A stretch of DNA of 43,084 bases from Bacteroidales bacterium. GTDB lineage: Bacteria; Bacteroidota; Bacteroidia; Bacteroidales; JAADJA01. Made by a program: the position numbers and the translations under genes. Below the pieces are notes generated by a model that searched no databases, was not told the origin of the DNA, and saw only the letters and a program-made list of their open reading frames with translations. The stretch lies in NCBI GenBank assembly GCA_030596605.1, contig JAUVJI010000016.1:1-43084 (forward strand), written 5' to 3'. Each line of letters opens with the position of its first letter. The stretch's first letter is position 1. This document shows, in pieces, positions 8,338-14,567 of the stretch.

Positions 8338-8448
8338 ATGGCTACAAGAAACCAAAGACTGCATTTCACTACTTTGCAAACAATTAGTTCAGCAGTTGAC
8401 TATGCCCAAAGTGAAAATATGAGGCAGTGGGTGGCGTATATCCTGTAG
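8338..8448 (+). CDS. Possible 36-residue small protein
   Basis: An ATG-initiated frame reads MATRNQRLHFTTLQTISSAV and ends NMRQWVAYIL. It has balanced, protein-like composition with no membrane segment, and ends 13 bases before the HEPN-like gene on the same strand. I cannot name a family; it may be the start of a longer lost gene or a leader ORF. Confidence 0.3.
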   Translation: MATRNQRLHFTTLQTISSAVDYAQSENMRQWVAYIL

Positions 8449-8461
8449 TTGCAATTTGAAA

Positions 8462-9046
8462 ATGAGTTCAAATACAATTAATAAAGGACGAGATAAAGCG
8501 TTTATTGAACTTGGGAAATTCCTCGCTTTATTTGAGCATATTACATATTATTTCAAAGATTGCATTGGTGAGATATTAAAGTATAATGGTCTAAATAATT
8601 CTGAATATTCTGATATTCTTTTATCTAAACTAACAGCAGAACCAATTAAAACTATTTTTCAAGGAATGGTTCCTTATCACTTTAATGAGAATCAAGTAAT
8701 TAATGTGAACAAAATCCTTTCTGAATATTCTAACTTAATAGAGATTAGAAATATAATCATTCATTGTTATTGGGCTATTGGAGTATCTCCCGATAATCAT
8801 TTAGATGTATCCTTATATGGAATCAAAAGTAAAGCATCAAAAAAAGGAATATCACTTTACAACCTTAACCTTGGTTTAAATGACCTGAAAGATATTAACA
8901 GAAAAGTAATTCAATTTAGTGAACTTATTTGGTCACTTAAAGAATCTATCGAAAAAGGTGAGAATGAGGTATCGAATTTTTCACTTGACAAACTACTTCA
9001 AATTCAGTTAAAAAGTATTATTAACAGATTGAAAGAAACAATATAG
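8462..9046 (+). CDS. HEPN-like protein, function unknown
   Basis: 194 residues from MSSNTINKGRDKAFIELG; an in-frame TTG six bases upstream is less likely. The protein is predicted mostly helical. Near residue 98 it has EIRNIIIHCYW, which fits the RNxxxH (Rx4-6H) motif of HEPN-domain RNases. HEPN proteins act as toxins, in abortive infection and in RNA decay; many need a partner. Here no obvious MNT-type nucleotidyltransferase or other antitoxin is adjacent; the next gene codes for a zinc-ribbon membrane protein. The motif is the only support for the fold and could be chance; the existence of the gene is well supported by length and codon quality. Confidence 0.6.
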   Translation: MSSNTINKGRDKAFIELGKFLALFEHITYYFKDCIGEILKYNGLNNSEYSDILLSKLTAEPIKTIFQGMVPYHFNENQVINVNKILSEYSNLIEIRNIIIHCYWAIGVSPDNHLDVSLYGIKSKASKKGISLYNLNLGLNDLKDINRKVIQFSELIWSLKESIEKGENEVSNFSLDKLLQIQLKSIINRLKETI

Positions 9047-9225
9047 ATGCATGTAATAAAGTTTCATTGTGCATGCCGTAATTAGTTGTAAATATGAATA
9101 TTAAACACTATAATTAAATTTATTTGTAAACAGAAAAATACATAAAATTAATGCAATACATAGCATAACCAAAAAGTTGATGGCAAGCTTAAAAAACGAC
9201 AACAACACAAATAAAACTTAATAAA

Positions 9226-9936
9226 ATGGCATTAATAAATTGTTCTGAATGTGGAATAAAAATTAGCGAAAAAGCTATTAGTTGTCCAAATTGTGGAAAC
9301 CCAATAAACCAGACTGTTGAAATTAAGAATCAAAACGAGGAATTGTTAAATTTTCCAAAATTACCGACAAATCTTGAAATTGGGAAACAACTTTTTAATT
9401 TTGGTGGAAATGCTGCCTTTGATGGTTTATATGACCCAAGAGAAAATTTAATTACTGAAATACCAAGTGGAAAAGTAAAAGTACTGATCCACACACATGG
9501 ACTACAGGTGACTAATGGATTTTATTTTGAATGTCTTAAAATACATAATTCTCAAATAATAAATCTTAAGCAAACATCAAAAGAGGAATTAGTTAAAACA
9601 AACAAATCTGTGATTGGAAGAGCCGTTGTTGGGGGATTAATTTTAGGACCATTAGGAGCAGTTATAGGTGGAATGTCAGGAATAGGTAATAAAGAAAAAT
9701 TTAAGAATAAGCACTATTTTGCAATAAATTATTGGGACATTGAAACTAAAGCTGCACAGACAATATTATTAAGTGGAGACAAAACATTAATTCAAGTCTT
9801 TATAAAACAATATGAGAAAGAAAAAGCAATTAATGAAACCGAAAACAGAAAGCCAGAAAAAGAAACTCCAATATGGGGTATTATTGCGATATTAGTAATA
9901 ATTGTTTCAATATTGGTTATAATATTTTCATCGTAG
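9226..9936 (+). CDS. Zinc-ribbon protein with glycine-zipper segment and C-terminal membrane anchor
   Basis: 236 residues in three parts. Residues 1-30 are a rubredoxin-like zinc ribbon with C6-x2-C9 and C20-x2-C23 (NCSECG, CPNCGNPI). The middle (~55-200) holds a beta-rich region and a glycine-rich hydrophobic run, VGGLILGPLGAVIGGMSGIG, of glycine-zipper type. The C-terminus is a single membrane helix (IWGIIAILVIIVSILVIIFS). Such 'zinc-ribbon domain-containing' proteins are common in bacterial accessory regions and are usually unassigned. The architecture suggests a membrane-tethered protein with a soluble domain in the cytoplasm. A role with the preceding HEPN-like gene is possible on position only. 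Confidence 0.75.
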   Translation: MALINCSECGIKISEKAISCPNCGNPINQTVEIKNQNEELLNFPKLPTNLEIGKQLFNFGGNAAFDGLYDPRENLITEIPSGKVKVLIHTHGLQVTNGFYFECLKIHNSQIINLKQTSKEELVKTNKSVIGRAVVGGLILGPLGAVIGGMSGIGNKEKFKNKHYFAINYWDIETKAAQTILLSGDKTLIQVFIKQYEKEKAINETENRKPEKETPIWGIIAILVIIVSILVIIFSS

Positions 9937-9979
9937 ATTTAGACATATTAACGTCGGACTACCAACTGGCGCGACCATC

Positions 9980-10028
9980 TGGTGCGAGTCTTCCAGCCAG
10001 TGGGAGTGTGATGGTGAGACTCGAACCT
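9980..10028 (+). repeat. Island palindromic repeat, copy 2
   Basis: GGTGCGAGTCTTCCAGCC, then GGGAGTGTGATGG, then TGAGACTCGAACCT. It lies between the convergent zinc-ribbon gene and the antitoxin-like gene. The flank ACCAACTGGCGCGA resembles the left flank of copy 5 (TCCAACTGATGCGA). Confidence 0.7.
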
Positions 10029-10055
10029 ACTGGTCTACTACCATTCCTCAACTTT

Positions 10056-10256
10056 TTAATTATAATTATTTTCAATTTCCCTCAAATATTCCACATCTTC
10101 TTCAGACCATTGAGAAACAGTTTGAATCCTATTGTAATATTCCGAAAAATCAGGCTTCTTCTTCTTGTTTTTACTTAACAAAAAATCGATGAAATCATTA
10201 AGCTGTTTTCTGGCATTTTCATCTAGCATATTATATTTTAAAACTATATCAACCAT
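10056..10256 (-). CDS. Orphan antitoxin-like small protein (DUF2281-like)
   Basis: 66 residues: MVDIVLKYNMLDENARKQLN, then DFIDFLLSKNKKKK and an acidic tail (WSEEDVEYLREIE). The pattern of a short N-terminal strand followed by 'L.E..R.QL.DFIDFLL.K' fits the DUF2281/VapB-like antitoxin proteins widespread in Bacteroidota, where they usually precede a PIN-domain toxin. No toxin gene follows: downstream comes repeat copy 2 and then a convergent gene. It may be a solitary antitoxin left after toxin loss. The family call is by pattern. Confidence 0.55.
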   Translation of the reverse strand: MVDIVLKYNMLDENARKQLNDFIDFLLSKNKKKKPDFSEYYNRIQTVSQWSEEDVEYLREIENNYN

Positions 10257-10376
10257 ACTTTTCTTTCACACAAATTTAATGTAAAAAAAAATAACCTAAA
10301 CAATCAGGATTGAAAAATTATGATAAATCAAGTAGAATTTTATTTGGATATTGGTTATTTGGATAAAAAACACCAG

Positions 10377-10420
10377 GCACGAGTCACGCCACTTCTACTT
10401 TCCCTAGCTGGAAGACTCGA
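10377..10420 (-). repeat. Island palindromic repeat, copy 3
   Basis: Read on the minus strand: TCGAGTCTTCCAGCTAGGG, then AAAGTAGAAG, then TGGCGTGACTCGTGC. It lies between the antitoxin-like gene and the zinc-finger gene. Confidence 0.7.
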
Positions 10421-10469
10421 TAGTTGAGATCTATGCACTGTATGAAGGCTGTTTATTAGGCACTGGCTT

Positions 10470-11282
10470 TTATTTATATTTATTTTGTAGTTTCATATAA
10501 TCTGTTTCTCTCAAACTCTCCAATTTATTCTTGTAATATTTCGCGTTATTCTCTTTTTGTTTCACTGACAGGTCATCATACTCCTTTGTATTATTTACTC
10601 TATCCATAAAAAATTGTATTATTCCACTTTCATTTATTATTTGATTAGTTGACCTGAATTCATTTTCGATGGTAATGTTTGTATTTTGAAAACTGTTTTC
10701 ACTGAACCCGATTATTTCACCAATTAAAATAAATCTTGAAAATTTAGCATAAATGAAACACAATTTGTCACTTTCAGCAATTTCAATATCGATTGATCTA
10801 GAAAAATAAAGATCACTTTTTTGTTCTATCCAATAATTACTATCAACTAAAACAAGATGAAGATTTTTGTATTTAGTAATTGGCTCGTCGTTTAGTAAAT
10901 AATTTCCCCATTCTATTTCGGCATTATTCAAATCTGTTTTAAAGTTATAATTATTCCCATCATCTTTAAATAATTTGAGTACTTTCCATAATACTGAAAC
11001 TATAAAGTATTTTAGCTCCCTTTCATTTTTAACTACAAAATTACAGTCATTAATATAAGGCTTAAATACTTTTTCATTGAACCATTTTTCGTATTTAGAA
11101 AATTTGCCTTCACAATCTTTGCAAAGCATATATTTCTTTATTCCATCTTGTATTGGGGAATTAAATTTACCTAATTGACGGAATCTTCCTGATCCAGTTT
11201 TTTTCATCCATTTATAAGCGAATTTTGGAATAATATGGCTTTCACAATGTTCTGCTTCCTTTCTATGGAATTCACATTTCAT
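10470..11282 (-). CDS. HNH-like zinc-finger protein, partner of the upstream HNH nuclease
   Basis: 270 residues. The N-terminus has the layout of a treble-clef/HNH zinc finger: C3-x2-H6, then ESHIIPKF at 14-21 in the place of the usual (D/H)HIxP, then LCKDC at 53-57 followed by EGKFSKYEKWFNEKVFKPY. The usual first CxxC is C-x2-H and the residue before the central histidine is serine, so nuclease activity is uncertain. The remaining ~200 residues are of no family I recognise. It lies 52 bases after a true HNH gene on the same strand, which suggests a two-gene operon. Such pairs occur in defence or mobile regions, but no activity can be stated. Confidence 0.6.
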   Translation of the reverse strand: MKCEFHRKEAEHCESHIIPKFAYKWMKKTGSGRFRQLGKFNSPIQDGIKKYMLCKDCEGKFSKYEKWFNEKVFKPYINDCNFVVKNERELKYFIVSVLWKVLKLFKDDGNNYNFKTDLNNAEIEWGNYLLNDEPITKYKNLHLVLVDSNYWIEQKSDLYFSRSIDIEIAESDKLCFIYAKFSRFILIGEIIGFSENSFQNTNITIENEFRSTNQIINESGIIQFFMDRVNNTKEYDDLSVKQKENNAKYYKNKLESLRETDYMKLQNKYK

Positions 11283-11334
11283 ACTAAATCATTTTCTTGA
11301 TACGAATATACCGCAAATTGGCTGTGACTGTGAG

Positions 11335-11907
11335 TTATATGGCGTTTTTACTTTCTTCAGCATTTAAAGTCAGTTCGTTAGGTTTAGGGTACTTTATCGG
11401 TAATAAGTCAATTTTAAATGGCAACTCCATTTTTTTTAATTCTTCAATTTTTTTGTCTATAAGTCCATTTTCGTTACAATAGTTGAAAGTTAGTTTCAAA
11501 TATCTTCTTATTATCATTAAAGGTAAAAACTGTTCCCGAAAATTCATCCATTCCATTAAGTCCTTTTTCCCTTTAGAACTATTGCAAGTTCTGCATGCAT
11601 ATATTAAATTTTCGGCAATGTCCTGACCACCATATTTTTTAGGTAATATGTGGTCTATGGATAAACTATCTATTGAACCACAATAATTGCATATTTGTCC
11701 TGTTTGAAGTTTAATTTTTTCATCGTCAAAAATTGTCCGCATATTCATGGTACCTTCTTTAAGTCCCTTGAAAAGCCTAGACCTAATCATATAACTTAAT
11801 TTGTCATATTTTTCATTTTTCTGAACGACAGCTGTATGAGCCATTGCAAGATTTGCATAAGACCAATAAATTTGTTCTCTTACTAACTCAATATTCATTT
11901 TTGCCAT
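11335..11907 (-). CDS. HNH endonuclease
   Basis: 190 residues with a complete HNH motif: C73-x2-C76 (ICNYCG), SIDHILPKKYGG with D85-H86, N100 (AENLIYAC), and C105-x2-C108 followed by N109 (CRTCNSSKGKKD). The four cysteines bind structural zinc, H86 is the expected catalytic histidine and N100 the metal-loop asparagine. The ~70-residue N-terminal part (VREQIYWSYANLAMAHTAV) is helical and could bind a partner or DNA. Two start codons are possible (MAKMN); the first was kept. It leads a pair with the HNH-like zinc-finger gene. Restriction, homing or defence are all possible. Confidence 0.82.
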   Translation of the reverse strand: MAKMNIELVREQIYWSYANLAMAHTAVVQKNEKYDKLSYMIRSRLFKGLKEGTMNMRTIFDDEKIKLQTGQICNYCGSIDSLSIDHILPKKYGGQDIAENLIYACRTCNSSKGKKDLMEWMNFREQFLPLMIIRRYLKLTFNYCNENGLIDKKIEELKKMELPFKIDLLPIKYPKPNELTLNAEESKNAI

Positions 11908-12111
11908 TTTTATTTTTTTAATTTGTAGCGAGTTTTTTTATATTTCATATAACTAATTCTTTGTTAGGTCAGACATTTTGTCCAGGATGTTTATCTTATG
12001 TCGGCTAGTGTTATTGCTATTTTTTGTTCTACCGTTTTCAATATTGCAAAGATGCAAATTGAAAGCTATTCAAATCCGTTTGGTTTAAGTCTTTGAATTA
12101 TGTCTTTCATA

Positions 12112-12474
12112 TTAGTCTTCTTTTAGTGTTTTAATAATCATAAACCAATCGAATTTAATCATGAGTAGATGTTCTGTTGTTCCTATTAAATCCGGTTCTT
12201 CGCAATATCTTAGCATTGTCCATGTTACTCTGTCACTATCGTCAGAAGCATATTCCATCATATAGGTCATCAATGCTTCAGACTGGGTATTGATTTCAAG
12301 CCTCACTAATAACTCCTCATCCTCCCCCCATCGTTCAACAGCAAACTCTTTTATGGGTTTGTAGAATTCTGGTATGGAATCCTTAAAGAATTGTGCCTGA
12401 TTGTTTAATTTTAATTGTGCAAAAGCAGAAATGCTTATTAATGCAAATAACAATAATAATGCTGTTTTTTTCAT
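12112..12474 (-). CDS. Small secreted protein, unknown function
   Basis: 120 residues with a clear signal peptide (MKKTALLLLFALISISAFAQ, cleavage after AFA). The mature ~100 residues (LKLNNQAQFFKDSIPEFYKP onward, ending FDWFMIIKTLKED) have no recognisable motif, no cysteine pair and no sorting domain, so a periplasmic location is most likely. It is preceded by an AT-rich leader and is not in an operon with the HNH pair, whose promoter region lies 200 bases away. It is part of the island cargo. Confidence 0.65.
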   Translation of the reverse strand: MKKTALLLLFALISISAFAQLKLNNQAQFFKDSIPEFYKPIKEFAVERWGEDEELLVRLEINTQSEALMTYMMEYASDDSDRVTWTMLRYCEEPDLIGTTEHLLMIKFDWFMIIKTLKED

Positions 12475-12715
12475 TATTCTTGTTTTTTAAATTTTGTTAA
12501 TTCTGGCATTAAAAATCTTTGCCAGTATCCCAAACTAATTTTTTCAGATTTCACAAAATTAAATAATAATCTTCAATAAGAACATTAATACCTTTCTTAA
12601 GATAGCCTTACTTTCATATTGTTAATTACTTCAAGTTTCTTTATGTTTTCATAAAACGGGATATGTATTAATCCACGAATATCAGTATTGGGGTTTGGTT
12701 TTTCTTCCCCCATCT

Positions 12716-12764
12716 GGTGAGAGTTTTCCAGCCAGGGCAAGTGAGAAGGCGAGACTTGTACCTT
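12716..12764 (+). repeat. Island palindromic repeat, copy 4
   Basis: GGTGAGAGTTTTCCAGCCAG, then GGCAAGTGAGAAGG, then CGAGACTTGTACCT. It matches copies 2 and 5 over the whole unit, with decayed outer arms. Confidence 0.7.
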
Positions 12765-12870
12765 TAATCAATGAAGAAGTTTGGTTCATTTTGAAATAAT
12801 GAAGTGTTTATAATATAAGTCAAACTAATGCAAGTCCGGCACATAAGGTATATCCAAACGGGATTGACAA

Positions 12871-12906
12871 CGCACCAGTCACGCCTCCATAGAAAAAACG
12901 CTGGAA
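12871..12906 (-). repeat. Island palindromic repeat, copy 6 (partial)
   Basis: Read on the minus strand: TTCCAGCG, degenerate spacer, GGAGGCGTGACTGGTGCG. The left outer arm is missing and the spacer is T-rich, so this is the weakest copy. Confidence 0.45.
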
Positions 12907-12994
12907 ATCAAATTCATTATTGACTTGTAGATATATATAGAATTATGCTAAATTAGAAGGTAGAATAAAATGTTTTAGTATATTGACGACAATA

Positions 12995-13138
12995 ATGAAT
13001 TTTTTAAAACAAGCAAAACAAAAGGTTGCCGATTTTTGGGAGGCCGGAAAAATACAGATGGGCATCAGTATTGTATCAATCGTTATAGTCCTAATTTTAT
13101 GGATTATGGCAGTGATAAAAATTATTGAAGTTTTTTAA
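12995..13138 (+). CDS. Small single-pass membrane protein, 47 residues
   Basis: ATG-initiated frame: MNFLKQAKQKVADFWEAGKI followed by a hydrophobic helix ISIVSIVIVLILWIMAVIKI and a short end. The N-terminal part is a basic amphipathic helix and the C-terminal ~25 residues would span the membrane. It stands alone between repeat copies 6 and 5. Such short peptides can be toxins, holin-like proteins or sensors; none can be chosen from sequence alone. Confidence 0.55.
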   Translation: MNFLKQAKQKVADFWEAGKIQMGISIVSIVIVLILWIMAVIKIIEVF

Positions 13139-13177
13139 CAACGGTTTAATTATCTTCCTAAAATGATTTATCCAACT

Positions 13178-13225
13178 GATGCGAGACTTCCATCCATGGC
13201 AAGTATGAAGGCGAGGCTCGTACCT
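13178..13225 (+). repeat. Island palindromic repeat, copy 5
   Basis: GATGCGAGACTTCCATCC, then ATGGCAAGTATGAAGG, then CGAGGCTCGTACCTTT. A further GGTACGAGTTTGAGG follows directly. It shares its left flank with copy 2. Confidence 0.7.
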
Positions 13226-13351
13226 TTAACTGGTACGAGTTTGAGGATTGTAATGGTTTAAAATAGATATTTGATAACAGATATTTCTTCAGACATATTC
13301 ATTTTATTTACTAAAGAAACCCAATTGATAAGAAATATGCTGTGCTGTTCA

Positions 13352-13457
13352 GGATTTGTAATCCCGAACAAATCATAATTAGGATTTATAATCCTTCATT
13401 AATATTGTGGAATAGGATTGAAAATTTCAGGTTATCAACTTTCGGATTACAAATCCG
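13352..13457. repeat. Three near-palindromic 13-mers at the right island edge
   Basis: GGATTTGTAATCC (13352-13364), GGATTTATAATCC (13382-13394) and CGGATTACAAATCCG (13443-13457, same motif inverted). The last ends 9 bases before the comM fragment. Each is close to self-complementary; the type is common between genes in Bacteroidota. Between copy 5 and here there is no gene. Confidence 0.65.
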
Positions 13458-13466
13458 AAAGAACTG

Positions 13467-13646
13467 GGTCAAACCCTTCTTAAAACTGCCATGGAGAAAT
13501 TGAGTTTATCAGCCAGAGCTTATGACAGGATATTAAAAGTAGCACGCACCATTGCCGACCTTGAAAAAAGTGAAAATATTCAAACAGAACATTTAGCGGA
13601 AGCTATTCAATATAGAAGTCTGGATAGGGAAACCTGGGGAGGATGA
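13467..13646 (+). pseudogene. comM: Detached 3' end of comM
   Basis: The frame encodes [20 protein letters not shown], then [20 protein letters not shown], then [19 protein letters not shown] and a stop, the exact C-terminus of ComM. From 13470 it is 177 bases, equal to the intact gene from 8022. By hand I count about 31 base differences over 177, none in the first 26, but only 4 amino acid changes in 58. So most changes are silent and this copy spent its divergence as part of a working comM. There is no start or upstream part here, so it is not expressed as ComM. Confidence 0.9.
13470..13495 (+). repeat. Right copy of the 26-bp comM direct repeat
   Basis: Identical to 8022-8047, in the same orientation; the two copies bracket the island. 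Confidence 0.8.
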
Positions 13647-13697
13647 TGTGGATTTACGATCACTGAAGTTATAAATAATGCTTAAATCTGTTAAATA

Positions 13698-13749
13698 GGT
13701 TGAATTTGGAATGATATTTCATGGTTTAACTAATTCAACCAATTCAACC
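13698..13749. repeat. Short inverted and tandem repeat after the comM fragment
   Basis: GGTTGAATT (13698-13706) is inverted as AATTCAACC at 13732-13740, which is then repeated in tandem at 13741-13749. It lies just before the 3' end of lpxA and could fold as a hairpin ending the lpxA transcript. Confidence 0.45.
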
Positions 13750-13759
13750 ATTCTACCAG

Positions 13760-14557
13760 TTACTGTGAGTTTCCAAGGATACGCCCATAGCCTTTCATAA
13801 TCCCCCTTGTAGCTTGTGAAATGAACGAGAGTATTTCATCCCTTTCGGGTGTAGAAGGCATGTTCGCTTCGATATACCTTACTGCCTGTGTTACATTTAA
13901 CCCTTTAACGTATATGAACCGGTAGATATCTTGTATTTCGTTGATTGTTTCATTCGAATAGCCTCGTCGCCTTAACCCTATCGAGTTAATTCCGGCATAT
14001 GATAGTGGTTCACGTGCTGCTTTTGTAAAAGGCGGTACATCTTTTCTTACCAATGAACCACCACCGATATATGAATGTTCACCTATCTTAACAAACTGGT
14101 GAACAGCGCAAATACCCCCAAGTATTGCCCATGAACCGATTTTAATATGACCGGCTAAATTAGTGGCATTACCAAGGATTACATAATCGCCAATGAAGCA
14201 ATCATGTGCGATATGAACATAGGCCATTAACAGGCAGTTTTTTCCGATTACGGTTTTCCAGCTTTCGCTGGTTCCACGGTTGATAGTAACAAATTCCCTG
14301 ATCGTTGTATTATCTCCAATTTCTACTGTGGTATCTTCTCCTTTGTACTTCAAATCCTGTGGTATTGCTCCAATAACGGCGCCTGGGAAAACTTTACAAT
14401 TGTTTCCTATTCGTACTCCTTCCATGATGGTAACATTGGAACCTATCCATGTACCTTCACCTATTTCTACGTTTTTTTCAATATTGACAAAAGGTTCAAT
14501 GACGGCGTTTTTCGCAATTCTTGCCTGTGGATGGACGTAAGCTAAAGGTTGATTCAT
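13760..14557 (-). CDS. lpxA: UDP-N-acetylglucosamine acyltransferase LpxA
   Basis: 265 residues. LpxA moves a 3-hydroxyacyl chain from acyl carrier protein to the 3-OH of UDP-GlcNAc, the first lipid A step, in the cytoplasm. Left-handed beta-helix hexapeptide repeats run from HPQARIAKNAVIEPF to ~190, with the family landmarks GAIPQDLKYKGE (64-75) and YVHIAHDC, where H118 is the catalytic base by alignment with the E. coli enzyme. A helical C-terminus (ETINEIQDIYRFIY) completes the trimer unit. It starts 10 bases after lpxC-fabZ ends, so the two are co-transcribed. Confidence 0.96.
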   Translation of the reverse strand: MNQPLAYVHPQARIAKNAVIEPFVNIEKNVEIGEGTWIGSNVTIMEGVRIGNNCKVFPGAVIGAIPQDLKYKGEDTTVEIGDNTTIREFVTINRGTSESWKTVIGKNCLLMAYVHIAHDCFIGDYVILGNATNLAGHIKIGSWAILGGICAVHQFVKIGEHSYIGGGSLVRKDVPPFTKAAREPLSYAGINSIGLRRRGYSNETINEIQDIYRFIYVKGLNVTQAVRYIEANMPSTPERDEILSFISQATRGIMKGYGRILGNSQ

Positions 14558-14567
14558 GGTTTCTGAG

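Larger units (their letters stand above)
12475..12994. other. 520-base gap carrying two repeat copies
   Basis: No credible gene. It holds copies 4 and 6 of the island palindromic repeat and otherwise AT-rich sequence with many stops in all frames. Confidence 0.6.
8199..13469. mobile_element. Candidate genomic island in the 3' end of comM
   Basis: The 5.3-kb segment is bounded on the left by the intact comM and on the right by a second comM 3' end. It holds small accessory genes on both strands and all six copies of one palindromic repeat family seen in the window; core genes resume directly after it. No integrase, transposase or conjugation gene is visible, so if it moved it did so with help in trans, by homologous recombination, or it has since lost its enzyme. 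Mobility is inference; the flanking duplication is seen directly. Confidence 0.5.

Noticed and set aside
8186..8422. ORF of 78 codons overlapping the comM stop
   Set aside because: It starts inside comM in another frame, runs through repeat copy 1 and has no protein-like pattern.
9049..9085. GCATG/CATGC inverted repeat after the HEPN-like gene
   Set aside because: Five-base arms only, no T-tract; expected by chance.
9873..10178. ORF of 101 codons after the zinc-ribbon gene
   Set aside because: It is a frame-shifted shadow of the gene's 3' end joined to repeat copy 2 and to the antisense of the antitoxin-like gene.
8211..13225. Integron cassette array with attC sites
   Set aside because: The repeats lack the R'/R'' boxes (GTTRRRY/RYYYAAC) at their ends, occur in both orientations, and no integron integrase is visible. 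A scan with an attC covariance model would settle it.
8211..13225. CRISPR array
   Set aside because: The repeat copies are hundreds to thousands of bases apart, in both orientations, with genes between them; there are no cas genes.
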